From: Flaveria trinervia | Taxonomy: Eukaryota; Streptophyta; Magnoliopsida; Asterales; Asteraceae | Direction: 5' to 3' | Length of the DNA stretch: 64,000 nucleotides | Assembly: GCA_025506515.1 (NCBI GenBank) | Contig: CM046442.1 | Location: 107,218,849-107,282,848 of the forward strand | In this document: one piece after another, positions 31,902-43,339 of the stretch | How positions within the stretch are numbered: the stretch's first letter is position 1 | Layout: each line of letters opens with the position of its first letter | Notes under the pieces: generated by a model | The model's input: only the letters and a program-made list of their open reading frames with translations | Database searches by the model: none | Told to the model about the DNA's origin: nothing | Translations under genes and position numbers: made by a program

Positions 31902-32862
31902 GCTTTTGAGTAAGTGATTCACAGATTATGACGAGTTGTTGAGTTCGACTCTTACTTTACAATTAACTAAACTTCAACAGAACAACTTGAAATTAAGAAC
32001 AATAACAAGACATATTTTTGTATTTTTGATTAGAGATGAAATTCAACCAATTAGAATAATTTTAATTGATTTTACTTCCTGTACAGCACAGCTTCAATTC
32101 TAGTTAATCATTTCTGGTATGATTCATTTTGGAATCATACAGGTATATCATAATCACTTGGTACATTTTAATAAACAATTTTGATGCTTGATCATTGTTT
32201 TCACTGATGGTCAATAGCAATTTTAGGAAATCATACTAGAGCTACAACATGCACACAAAGATTTTGACTTTCAAGAGTTGCAGCTCACGATGATTGTAAG
32301 TATACTTGTCCTCTTAAATCCATACACAAATTTTTGACACACATTAGTGATGATTTAACATTAATTATTTCAACAAGAATTTGTGGATCCCACGTTTATA
32401 TGGTAATCAATGTTCCTTAGGAGATTTTTGAGCGGTCTACGGGTATATTACAAGAAGAAACTATTCTAAGAGCTTTCAAAGAGATGCTAAGCCTCAGGTC
32501 AGTGCCACCGCACAACAGAGAGGCGCAAACAACAATGAATTCTAGAATATTTATGTTATGATTATCCTTAGGTCAGTGCCACTGTACAGCAGAGAGGCAC
32601 AGAACCTATCTTCTTGTTTGAGCAATTATTTTCTTTTTGCATATATCGCACCAAAAACATAGGTTATTAGCTTGATTTCTTTTTTCCTTTTTTTATATGC
32701 TTTGCTCATATTTTATGGTCATCCGCACACATTTGTGGCGTTTATTTTGCTCTTCACCCTTATTGGAACTTCATTGATTGTGTTAACCAGGGATAAGATG
32801 GGTACCCACAGCTTGTTGAACAACTTAGTTTGAGCTTCAAATCACCAATGAGGTCTACTTAT
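31902..32862 (-). other. Element D non-coding gap between pol and internal promoter
   Basis: Shares the CCTCAGGTCAG...CAGAGAGGC blocks with A (about 32490-32610) and other AT-rich words; no coding signal. The pol-proximal part seen in A (about 2705-3222) is absent. Confidence 0.65.
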
Positions 32863-33795
32863 CTATTGTGTTGAATCTATCGACACATCAACAAATGATC
32901 TAACAACCTCTAGGTTATCGACATCGATTAAGTTCTTTTCAAAACAACCACGTATAATGTGATATTTAATTCCGATGTGTTTAGTTTTTGGATGTTGGAC
33001 AGGGTTTTTAGTTATGGCTATAGCAGCAGAATTATTAACAAATATAGGAGTGTTAGAGAATTTCAAACCATAGTCGCGCATTTGCTCTTGAATCCAGATG
33101 ATTTGTGAACAGCAACTTGCAGCAGCAACGTATTCAGCTTCACAAGTTGAGAGAGCAAACGATGCCTGCTTCTTACACCGACAGGTGACTAATCTTCTCC
33201 CAAAGAATTGACATCCTGCAGATGTTGACTTGTAGTTTATTTTGCAACCGCCATAATCCGAATCGCTATACGCTGTAAGCTCAAAGTCATCGTCATGAGG
33301 ATACCATAACCCATGTGTTGGAGTACTCTTCAGATAACGAAATATCCTTTTGACTCCTATGAGATGGTTGACTTTCGGTTTCACCTTATATCTAGAGCAG
33401 AGACACGTCGCGTACATGATATCAGGTCGTGAGGTTATGAGGTACATGAGGGATCTGATCATTCCTCGGTACATAGTGGCATCCACTAGATCACCATTTT
33501 CATCTGGTGCCACATCATGGTTTGTAGCCAGTGGAGTCCTAGTTGCCAAAGCATTCTCCATATCAAATCAACTGAGAATATCGCCTACGTACTTGGTCTG
33601 ATGTAGAATATCCCCTTTGGTGTTTGATCCACCTGTAACCCGAGAAAGAACTTCTTTTCTCCCATGGCACTCATCTCAAACTCAGCTTTCATTACTGCTT
33701 CGAATTCTTTACATAATTCTTCATTTCTAGAACCAAAGATTATGTCATCAACATAAATCTGTACTAGCAGTAAATCACCATCCTTTTCTTTGATG
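32863..33795 (-). pseudogene. Element D reverse transcriptase C-terminal half and RNase H
   Basis: Continues the RT cut at 55394. LFIKEKDGDLLLVQIYVDDIIFGS carries the active-site YVDD (about 33760); AEFEMSAMGEKKFFLG follows. After a one-base shift near 33600, TMYRGMIRSLMYL, SRPDIMYATCLCSRY, YSDSDYGG and TCEAEYVAA run open for 232 codons from 33561. The end is abnormal: after FEKNLID the frame jumps to non-coding sequence, so about 520 bp with the last RNase H/pol codons (present in A at 2705-3222) is deleted. Confidence 0.9.
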
Positions 33796-33800
33796 AACAG
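33796..33800. other. Target-site duplication of element G (left)
   Basis: AACAG; the right copy is AATAG at 55389-55393. Joining the flanks restores the RT reading ...IDCTLFIK seen in A. Confidence 0.85.
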
Positions 33801-34179
33801 TGTGACATCCGTTACCACAAGGTCCGTCAATTAACACGATTATCCATTAACTTTTCTTTAATCGTTCATTCCTCATCTTTAATTGGTTCTTGTGTGGATA
33901 TCCTACTTGCTTTAATATCTTTATGCTTGTGCTTCCGTCGTGAACGTGTGCTATGCTTAAAACTTTTAAAATTTCCATCATTGTTATCACCAAATTTATC
34001 AATTTTATATAATATTATTATCATTAATAAAACCATTTTTAAGTTATCAATTATCATTAAATACATTTTTAACACTAATATAACTAACTTATTTAAGTCG
34101 TTTTCAACCGAAACAAACTTTGGGAACTCGGGGGCTAAGTGCAGGGACTAAAATTGACATTTTGCAAACTTAGGATGGG

Positions 34180-34187
34180 TATAAAAA
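34180..34187 (+). promoter_or_regulatory. TATA box of element G 5' LTR
   Basis: TATAAAAA before CCCCATTTCCAGCC and the TTCTTC leader; the 3' LTR has TATATAAAAA at 53173-53182. Confidence 0.6.
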
Positions 34188-34586
34188 CCCCATTTCCAGC
34201 CCTAGCCACATTTCATCTTCTTCTTCTTCATTCTTCTTCACTTCACATCTTCTTCTTCTTTGCACCAAAACTGCCCCGTTTTGTCTCGTTTTCGTCGTCT
34301 ACTTTGTCTACAACCTAGTCTACTACATCCTTGCAGGTAGACGACCTTGGTTGTCCCTTCCTTGCTCGTTTTACTACTTTCCATTTCTAGGGTTTCAGGT
34401 GTTCGGGTTCAACCCGAACACAAGAGGTCGTGTGGGTGTGTGTGATGTCTTTCTGCGCGTGCTTCCTGTTTGCGTGTGTTTGTAGTGTGTTTCTAGATGT
34501 TATTGTTGTGTAAAACTCGTGCTCAGGGTAGCCAAACTCTGCTCTACACTTCAACAGTCGCGAACCTGCAGTTTAGGCTACTGGGT

Positions 34587-35030
34587 CAGTCATGCGACTG
34601 AGCCGTGTGACTAGGTGAGTCATGCGACTGAGTCATGCGACTATGTCATTCAGGTGACTGAGTTGTGCGACTGGGGATGTCATGCGACTGAGTCGTGCGA
34701 TCGAATGAATGTGTGTGATTGAGTCAATGCGGATGAATGTTGTGTGTGATCGAGTCAATGCGGATGAATGTTGTGTGCGATTGAGTGATGCGACCGAATG
34801 AATATATGCGATTGTGCGTGTATCCACAACTGAAGGCCAATCGTACAAATGAAGGTTCAGTCGTACGAATGAAGCTGATTCATACGAATGAAGGTTGATT
34901 CGTGCGTATGGAGGTTAAGCGTGTGATTGGGTGTTGTGTTGTATGACTGAATGCCAGTCGCGCGAATGAAGGCTCAATCGTACGAATGAAGCTGATTTGT
35001 ACGAATGAGGGTTGATTCTTGCGAATGGAG
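34587..35030 (+). repeat. A/D-type palindrome array in element G 5' LTR
   Basis: Units like CAGTCATGCGACTG (34587-34600) recur with ends at 34600, 34613, 34630, 34643, 34660, 34673, 34690 and 34703: alternating steps of 13 and 17 bp, a 30-bp period. From 34712 a 31-bp unit GAGTCAATGCGGATGAATGT repeats, then looser TCGTACGAATGAAG units to 35030. The word is that of the copia A/D family, but here it lies downstream of TATA, inside the transcribed leader. Confidence 0.8.
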
Positions 35031-36364
35031 TGTTGGGTTGCTATGTGTGTGAATCCCTTCTGTTTGACGTGATGTTGAGGTAACATTAACACAATTGTCA
35101 TTGCTTGACCATAAAGATTAAAGTCAACGCTATCAACATGCAAATACTATTCCAATTTAAATCAACCTAACATTTTACAATTATCAACAACCCATTTGGG
35201 ACTACAGATATTTAAAAATTTCTTTTTCTCATAACAACGGGATCTTTATAGATATATCATCGGCAGTGACGACTACTTCTAGTACTTGGATCTACATAAG
35301 ATCTGATACGTGTCTCCGCTTGTGTGTGTTACCCACGACCGACCCGATGCAACCCGAACCGACCAAACGTTACTATGTGCTTTATACATATCATTAATGC
35401 TTAACAATAACTGTCAAGTGAGTTTGACTGTTCATTACATACAACTGTTGGGAACTTTGATCATCCATACTTACCACTTAACAAGTGAGTTTCGTGGCCC
35501 CTTTTTTTATGCTTATACAACTTTCCAATCATTTACAAACATGGGAAAAGTATGCTCACCTGTTTTCTATGTTGTACAACATACATACAATTACATACTT
35601 GGAATCAACATGCTACTACTTGTGAGTACTTATCTGATACATGCTTGAGTTTGCTGGGTGGTTCCTTCTTACAACCATTTAATTCTAGTGTGGAACCGAC
35701 GGATAGGTATTGGTAGTACTACTAGGTTGACACCCCCACCCTCGTTGTTGGTATACTAGTTAGTACCAACAGTCGCCAGGAACGGGCCTTGGGTGAATAT
35801 ATTCCGACAAATTTATTTGTGTACATCATTAGGTTTGGTTGTAAAGCTCATGTCATGTGATTTTGCTTACTTATAACTGTATTCATGGTATTCCGGCACA
35901 ACTATATACATCATGAATACTTATTTACATTTAAATCTATGAGCTCATCAACAATTTTGTTGACCATTTTGAGCATATCTTTTCAGGAGATCATGCTAAT
36001 TAAAGATCTAGGTGTGCTGCCTTAGTGGAGACCCTAGGATGCATTTTAAGACTGAACATTGTCTTTTGGTAAACATTGATGTAGTTTGTCTTAAACAACA
36101 ATATACTTTTCTAACTTGTTCCCGGGTTTGGGAATTGCATACAATGTTATCATCTTTGTTTATGTGAATCATTTAACATGTTTATGCTTATGGCTATGTT
36201 GTCGTGAATATTGACTAAACACGACACAAGTCGCCTTGTTGTCGGGTGTCGTCATGACACGCTTGTCATCATTATTATATTGCATCTCTATCGCTTACTA
36301 TGTGTTATGACGATCCTGTCTCGTTACATCCCCATGTTTCGGCTCTTAGCGGGGGTGATTAGAC

Positions 36365-36377
36365 TGGTATCAGAGCC
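36365..36377 (+). other. Primer binding site of element G
   Basis: TGGTATCAGAGCC, complementary to the initiator tRNA-Met 3' end, directly after the 5' LTR. Confidence 0.92.
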
Positions 36378-36959
36378 ATTGTTATAGTGAATTAGGCAAT
36401 ACACTTGACCTAGACTATAACCTAGGAACCTTCATGTAGATTGCATACTAGGGTTGTGTGCATTTTATATCTCGTGTATGTGTTCCTCTTTGCTTGATTC
36501 ATTTATCTATCCGTTTTGTGATCTTTTCACCCTATGAGAGAGCCTTGTGCGCACTCCATATGGGATGCTTCTATTGGATCTTTCGTTTCCCTCTGCGCAC
36601 CAAGTTAGTTTACCAAACCCGGGTATTAAACACAAAGAGATCTCTACAGATCATACTATTGCGCTTGACCTTGGACATTGAGAATTACCCGGAGGAGGTT
36701 ATGTCTAAAACCTCAAAAGAGGAGCAAAATGGACAACCTTCGCTAGACTAACGTGATTATATGCATGGGTTGCAATTATTATGATGGATTACTGTTAGAA
36801 CATTATCAATGCATGGTGTGAGAATTACATGACTTGTATGTGATGTGTGGTAACCACAAGTGTGATATTAACTTGGAATGCTGGAGTTTGATGGGAAGTA
36901 TGGTTATATGTTTTGAAATGGTTAAAGCTTATGTGTTTAATACTTCTATGATTAGAAAA
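36378..36959 (+). other. Element G untranslated leader
   Basis: No coding similarity; short ORFs here look accidental. It leads to the likely gag start at 36960. Confidence 0.6.
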
Positions 36960-38340
36960 TGCCGCCACGAAGAGTTACCCGCACAAAAGTGTGGGAGTGA
37001 AGTCTCGAGGGGCAGAGGCAGAGGTAGAGCACCAAGAACAAATGATGGCCCTGCCAGTAACAATCAGGGAATAGGAAACACTGACGTGGTAGCTCTGATC
37101 GCTCAACAGTTGGCCGCACTTATTCCGACTATTGTGGCCCAAGTGAGCGATGCTCTTCAAAACCACCACCCCCACGGGGTTGGTAGCAATGATAATGAAG
37201 ATAATGGGAACCCGACTGGGAACGAGAGTAACCAGGAGAACAGGAATGGTGGTACAGCCGGTAATGAGACTGGGGTTGTTAATGAGACTGGAGTTATTAA
37301 TGCAAGCAGGGGGTGTTCGTACAAGGAGTTTATGGCCTGCAAACCGAAAGAGTTTGATAGAAAAGGTGGGGCTATAGCCCTGACCAGATGGCTTGAGAAA
37401 ATCGAGGCAGTAATTGACATCAACGAGTGCCTCGACAGCCAGAAAATCAAGTATGCCACGTGCTCACTGTAGAGCAAGGCACTAACTTGGTGGAACACTC
37501 AGATACAGGCAAGGGAAGAGAATCAGCGATGCAGATGTCATGGGACGAGTTTAAAGCCTTAATCAATGAGGAATACTGCCCCCTCAATGAGATGCAGAAA
37601 CTAGAGAATGAATTCTGGAATCATGCTATGGTAGGGGCTGGGCACGTCGCCTACACTGATCGTTTTCATGAGTTGGCAAGATTGGTTCCACATCTGTCAC
37701 TCACTCCGGAATCAAAGAGGATTGAGAGGTACATTTGGGGACTTGTGCCTCAAATCCGGGCAATAGTAACAGCAGCTGCTCCTCCAACGATTTAGAGCGC
37801 AATTCTGAAGGTTGGCGCTCTAACTGATGAGATGGTGAGAACAGGGGTATTAGGAAGGGGAGCAGAGAAAAGAAAAGATGTTTGGGGAAACGAGTCGGTC
37901 GAGTGCAGGGAATTTGATAAAAGGCCAAGACAACTAGGAATTTTATGGCCATGACACAAGGCAGGAGAGAGTATATTGGGTCGCACCCCAAATGTGATAG
38001 GTGCAACTTTCATCATCCCCCAGCAATGTCGTGCCGGGTGTGTGCGAGCAGTAGACGCCCGGGGCATCTAGCGAAAGACTGCAGAACAGCGCCGAATCTG
38101 GTGGCACCAGTCAACGCGGTTAACTCCACCGGGAATGCCAGAGGCTGTTATGAGTGTGGAAGCCCTGATCACTACAAGAACATGTGCCCCAGACTGAATC
38201 GGGCGCCGGGTCAACAAGGGAAACCAGCAACTGGTGATGGCCATAGCTGGAAATCAAGGCCCGGAAATCAAGGGAATACAGCTCGGGGACGTGCATTCGT
38301 CATTGGAGCCAACGATGCCCGTCAGGATCCGAACGTTGTC
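36960..38340 (+). pseudogene. Element G gag (broken)
   Basis: Capsid and nucleocapsid protein of a Ty3 element. ATG at 36960 (MPPRRVTRTK) with a frameshift within 50 bp. The retrotransposon gag domain follows: FMACKPKEFDRKGGAIALTRW, KIKYATCSL, TAG at about 37470, SKALTWWN, then after a shift MSWDEFKALINEEYCP and the YTDRFHELARLVPH block (about 37650-37700). TAG at about 37793 precedes SAILKVGALTDE. The zinc region has CYECGSPDHYKNMC (CX2CX4HX4C, about 38149-38190) with a Cys-rich block before it (CDRCNFHHPPAMSC). Confidence 0.88.
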
Positions 38341-38880
38341 ACGGGTGCGCACTTACTCAATAATCACTTCGCATCTATATTGTTTGATACTGGAGCAGAC
38401 AATAGCTTTATATCATCTAAGTTTGTGCAATTGCTTGATTTGAGTCCTAGTAGGCTAGAAACTAGCTACTCTATAGAAATGGCCAATGGTAGGGTTGTTT
38501 AGGCTGATGAAATTATTAGAAAGTGCTCATTGATATTGGAGGACCATGCATTCGATATAGACTTGATACCCTTTGAGTTAGGAAGTTTTGACGTGATTAT
38601 GGGAAGGGACTGGTTATCAAAACACGGAGCTGAGATTGTTTGTCGAGACAAAGTAGTATGAATCCCCATGCCAAACGGGGAGGTACTCAGAATTCAAGGA
38701 GAACAACCGGGAAGAAGTCTAAGGCTTATTTCTTGCATGAAAACACGCCGGAGTTTACGAAAACAATGCTACGCTTTTCTGGGTCATGTGGTAGAAAAGA
38801 AAGAAGAGGAGCAGAAATTGGTAGATATTCCGGTGGTACAGGACTACCCAGATGTATTTCCTGATGACTTGTCTGGTTTG
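38341..38880 (+). pseudogene. Element G protease and start of RT region (broken)
   Basis: Retropepsin-like aspartic protease with FDTGADNSFIS (catalytic Asp, about 38382-38415) and the second hallmark FDVIMGRDWLSKHGAEI (38588-38637). Stops at 38501 (TAG) and about 38660 (TGA). After a frameshift, QDYPDVFPDDLSGL marks the protease-RT junction and is cut at 38880 by element B; the reading resumes at 49981 with PPPRHVEF. Confidence 0.88.
38876..38880. other. Target-site duplication of element B (left)
   Basis: GTTTG, perfectly repeated at 49981-49985. Confidence 0.95.
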
Positions 38881-39733
38881 TGACAGGATCAGTGATCTCA
38901 AGTTTGATGGATTAGAGTGTAACGCAGCGGAATAAGATCAAGAATTAGACAAATTATAGCAAGAATTTGATATTCGTATGCATTAAGAACAAATACGGTT
39001 GTAACGAGAGAATATATTTCTGTGAAAAGGAATGTTTCAATTATATCAAATGTTTCTGCTCAATCATTCACATATTACAATTAGGTTGACACTCCTTATA
39101 TAGAGTGAAATCACTGCTGATATCACGGGATAGTGACATCTGGCAGATTTATTACAAAAATAACTAACACTTAACAAACTACTGAAATGTTCACAACTAC
39201 TGAGAACATATCAGAGAGTGCTAAGCACAAAATATAAAACTACTGATGCTAAACTACTGAAACTAAACTACTGAAACTAAACTACTGATTACAAAACTAC
39301 TGAAAAGGGAAAATATAAAAATACTGAAAGAAAACCGTCACAACTACTGAAGAAGACCTCTTCAGCTGTTGTGACAACGTCTGATACTTGGTCTTCAGTA
39401 CTTGTCTTCAGCACTTGTCTTCAGACTATCTTTAGTACTTGTCTTCAGACTTTGTGTTCAGCACTTGTGTCTTCAGACTTTGTCTTCAGCACTTGTCTTC
39501 AGACTTTGTCTTCAGCACTTGTGTCTTCAGACTGTCTTGAGCACTTGTGTCTTCAGACTGTCTTCAGCACTTGTGTCTTCAGACTTTGTCTTCATACTTG
39601 TGTCTTCAGACTGTTCTTCAGCTCTTGTGTCTTCAGACTTTGTCTTCAGCACTTGTGTCTTCAGCAGTTGTTGTGACGTATGTGGGAGTTAAAGGTTTTT
39701 CTGATCTGGCTCATTGGTTTTTTTGGTCCAACA
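38881..39733 (-). repeat. Element B 3' LTR
   Basis: Plus-strand TGACAGGATCAG to GGTCCAACA, 853 bp. It differs from 49154-49980 by scattered substitutions and by minisatellite copy number. A TATATAA box on the minus strand is at 39102-39096. Confidence 0.95.
39240..39670 (-). repeat. Minisatellite array in element B 3' LTR
   Basis: AAACTACTGA units (39240-39300), a CTGAAGAAGACCTCTTCAG inverted repeat (about 39349), then CTTCAGACTTTGT and CTTCAGCACTTGTGT units in 13- and 15-bp steps (39400-39665). Cys/Leu/Ser-rich reading frames here are artefacts of the repeat. Confidence 0.9.
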
Positions 39734-39748
39734 AACTCCCCCTGAACC
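39734..39748 (-). other. Polypurine tract of element B
   Basis: Minus strand GGTTCAGGGGGAGTT directly before the LTR start TGTTGGACC. Confidence 0.9.
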
Positions 39749-39932
39749 AATGCAGCCAAAACCTTTAACTTTATTGAGGTCCCACTTATTGTTGGCAAAG
39801 ACTTCTCTTGATCAGCTTCAGAGAATCAGATCAGCACAGGCCAGAGAGTTTCTAATCATGTGTTGGCTAAGTATGGAGGGGAACTCTGTTTTGGGGAATC
39901 TGGACATAGAGTTGAGATCCCAACCATGAAAC

Positions 39933-42900
39933 CTACTTCCCATTTACGAGTCTGTAAGACTCACGAACATAGGCCTCAAGGAGAACAACCTGTTCCTCCT
40001 TGGAGAGTTCTTCTACTCCTCCTTCAAAGAAGAACTCTGGACCATAGTACTCAGATAGGTACTTTACAGTCTTGCCATTCTTCAACTCCACAGTAGTTAT
40101 CTCCCTATAGACAAATTCATCAGGATGGGTGCCCTCAAGGAGTAACTGGAGCTCATTCTTCTTAATGTCTTCAAGCTTCTTATATAATAACCCCTTTTGA
40201 TCGTCTGTTTTCCAGTAAGGCTTGAGGGGTCATTTTTGATTGATGAGCCTTCTTGAATTCATCGAGTATTTCCCAAGGTGAGACTACAATGGCCAACATG
40301 AGTAGAGTCTATTGTTTTCTAACCTGGCCATTGTATCTATGTGGAATGGATCTTTTGTGTATTCTAGAGCTCACCTTGGGGTCTGGCCATACTCTCACTC
40401 TCTCTTTTTGATACTGACATGTGTGTCTGAAGTGTTACAGCCTCTGAGCATGCCCTTCATGGCTTGTATAGATGATGACTGGGGGAATTCCTTGTCAACC
40501 ATCTTCAGCAGTTGCTCATCGTGCTGCTTCTGCTGTTTTATCTTCTATTTTGACTCTAACCATTCCCTTTGTGAGTCAGGTGTGATCATGAGTTGACTCA
40601 TGGGTTCTGGTACCCTTAGAACAGCAGAGAGTGGCAGACTATCATTTCATCATCTTCTTCTTCATCTTCTTCTATCCTCAGCACCCTTCTCCTCCTTCTA
40701 GGTGCATCACTAGATGATAGTTGGTTGGTTTTTGTGGTAAAGGAATTGGTTTTGAGGGTTGAGGATGTTTGGTTGAGTTTTGAGATTGGTTTGGAGATTT
40801 GAGGGGTAGGCTGTTTTTGAGTGGGTGATTGGGAAGGTTGTTCAAGCATTTTTGTTGTAAGTTTGGCTTTTGTAAGTTTTGCCATTTCAAGCCTTTTCCC
40901 AGCTCCAGCCTCATCAAGTGCTTCAATAATTATCCCCTTATGAAATTGCTCAAACAAACAGATTCTGGTGGCTATAGCCAGAATGCTGTCTGTGGTCCAT
41001 GAACGAATCTCCATCAGTGATCTTCCTAAATATTTGGCTATGAATCGAATCATGATCTCCAATTCTCTTTCTCCAGCACACTGTACCCAGCCCATCTGTT
41101 TTGGATTTCATTTACTTCCAACCTCCTGATCTCACTGTCTAGTTTGCTGTATCAAAGTCTTGCTTGAAGAGTTGCTCAATGATTTTGTCCATGGATCGGC
41201 TGTGTGCTTATCTGCATCTTTTATCAGCTCCTCCAAGGATTTTTCTTCGGCATTCTTTTGATCACCAGCACTTTTCTTTCTTTTGTAAGTGATCAGTTGT
41301 TGTTCCTTTTCCTTCTCCAACTCCTTGGTTTTCTCTTGTGCCTTCTCATCCTCAGTCTTTTTCTTTTCTTTTCTTTCACTGCTGTACTCTCCCCCTTTTT
41401 GGATGCATTGGTTGCAGGGTTTTGTACCGCAGAAAGTTTCTTGTGCACAGCATCATCAATGAGTGGTTGTAGACATGAGGAGATCCTCTCATCAATGGCT
41501 TTATGAACAATGTCATTGATGATGGGAGTGATGAGAGGTAAGGATTGTTGGAATACAGCAACCATCTGCTCAGGGGGTTCTGTCCCTGAGAGATAGTGCC
41601 AAAGGCAGAGGCTGGAGGCTCAGTGAAGTGAGAGGGTGAAGTGTTAGGGGGACCTTCGAATAAAGGTGCCATCTGTGGGTTAGTGGGGGCAGATGGACTT
41701 ACATCCTGAGACTTCTTGGCAAGCAGTTCTTGTAGTCTGCTTACCTTAGCCTCCAGGATGGTAAAAAAGCCTAGGTCATCATCAGCAGATGTTGAATCAC
41801 CTGACCTCCTGCTTGTAGCAGGATGTACATGCACGGGTGTAAACCAGTTTTAGCATGTGCCCCTTTTTCTTGGAACTGGGGACTTCCAGCCTCAGGATGA
41901 TGTCCTTCATCAGCTGTTGCCTCTGGTGAGGTCTTAGCTATGTTACCAGCCTCAGTCTGATCATGTGCTGATTCAGAAGAGGTGGCAGCCTCACCAGATG
42001 TTCGTATCTGCATATCCACACCAGGAGATAGAACAGTTAAACCCTGGTGTGTGGTTGTCAGAAGCATGTTGATCCTCTTCCTCAATTGTTGTGGTTCTCC
42101 CCTTTGTTGGTGTTTGTTGGGGAGGAGGAGAGGCATGCAGCTGAGTCAGCACGTTTGCAATTATAATGGTTGGACTTTGGGGGGCATTTGCTTGGGGAGA
42201 GGAGATAGAAACAGATTGCATTCGGGGAGAGGAATGCTCTTCAATGATAACCTCCTCAAGTGAGAGAGGTCTCAGCGATGTGGTTGCCCCTGATAAGGTT
42301 GCATCAGGATCCTTTTGAGAGGATGCATGTGCGGTGTTAGCTGGTAGAGTCTCTGATACTGCTGGGGGGTTTAAACCAGCAAGTATATCCTGCCTTGGTG
42401 GTACAGGAGCATCTTCAGGGGACTCATCTCCCTGAATAGCTTTTTGGGGCGTTTGGTTTTTGGTTTGGTGGGGACTCTGGATCTGGTGGTGGAAGCTGTG
42501 GGTTCCCTCTGCTTGGGTTTTAGCATTCGGGCAGCTTCTTTGAGAGTGAGGTCTGAGTTGTGCCTGGAGTATACCTCATCCAAAACAGCTGGTGCAGGGA
42601 CTCCAAGGCCAACAAGGCCATCAGATTTTAATTCATTTAAAATAATGGCCATCAGAAACCTGGGATATAATAGCCAGCGGTTTGCCGCATGTTTCTGAGC
42701 CAAGTTCTTTATTTCTAGAAACACGATTTCAGAGAAATTTAGCGGTTGGTGTTCTAGAATAGAATACAATACCTGTTGCCATTGGGATGACATTTGATCC
42801 CAAGAGGATGTCTTTGAAGCTAAGCATACGTTTACCATGTGAAAGATAAGTTTTTCAGCATCATGGAAATGTTTCTTCAGAATAGTTGTAGCCCGAAGAT

Positions 42901-43254
42901 CACCTCATACCCATTATTGATAAAGGACATACCATTGTGCCCTTTGGGTATTCAGTCACAGTGGTGGAGTCATGTAAGTGTAATGCCTGACGAATGATGT
43001 CGGCTGTAACAACCACTGGTTTCTGGTTGACGAGGGACCGAATAGAGATTTGGCTAGTAGACTCATCAGTATGAACAAAAACATTTGACCAGAATTGACT
43101 GAGAGATTCAGGGTAGATGGTCGATTCAAGAGAAGGCTGTGCGATATGGGGAATCCACCATTAGGTCAATGGTGTTATCAAATTTGTTCCAGAAAGCCGA
43201 CTTGGTAAGGTATGCAACGCAGTTTTGTCGTGGTTTTAGGCTCATGGTTGCCAT
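39933..43254 (-). pseudogene. Element B third ORF, unknown function, broken
   Basis: ATG at 43254 (MATMSLKPRQNCVAYL), 57 bp after an internal TATA box. The N-domain has LSQFWSNVF, ADIIRQALHLHD, then after shifts SSWDQMSSQWQQVLYS, NFSEIVFLEIKN and LYPRFLMAIILNEL (about 42670-42640), matching the MYPRFLQ block of A and MFPRFVQ of C. A Lys/Arg-rich KPKTKRPKK patch near 42440 could be nuclear targeting. The middle is Pro/Ser/Thr-rich (42260-41700), then a charged coiled-coil-like part (41400-41140), DAPRRRRRVLRIEEDEEEDDE (about 40695-40640) and a C-terminal piece with YLSEYYGPEFFFEGGVEELS (about 40060), stop at 39933. Frames change several times. Function unknown. Confidence 0.72.
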
Positions 43255-43310
43255 TTTTGAAAGTATGAAGGTCAGAAGAACGCTAATGGAACGTTTGAGA
43301 AGAAGACAGG

Positions 43311-43318
43311 TATTTATA
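43311..43318 (-). promoter_or_regulatory. Internal TATA box before element B third ORF
   Basis: Minus strand TATAAATA followed by a pyrimidine-rich leader (CTGTCTTCTTCTC) and the ATG at 43254. No leader intron is apparent. The palindrome block 43340-44130 lies directly upstream. Confidence 0.6.
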
Positions 43319-43339
43319 GGGTTGGGATAGGAAAAGGCT

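Larger units (their letters stand above)
33801..36364 (+). repeat. Element G 5' LTR
   Basis: TGTGACATCCGT to TTAGCGGGGGTG. Near-identical to 52802-55388. The last few bases (ATTAGAC instead of TGACA) are altered. TATAAAAA at 34180-34187 is followed by a TCTTCTTC-rich leader. Confidence 0.93.

Noticed and set aside
34633..35143. Minus-strand ORFs in G's LTR
   Set aside because: Produced by the repeated GCGACTGAG and CGTACGAATGAAG units; composition is repeat-like.
36365..36377. tRNA gene
   Set aside because: Only the 13-bp primer site complementary to tRNA-iMet is present; no cloverleaf.
36458..36751. ORF of 97 codons in G's leader
   Set aside because: No gag-like motif, not followed in frame by gag, and the known gag start pattern begins at 36960.
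39371..39692. Cys/Leu/Ser-rich ORFs in both B LTRs (also 49643-50016)
   Set aside because: Open in all three frames because of the 13/15-bp minisatellite; no start context and no similarity beyond the repeat.
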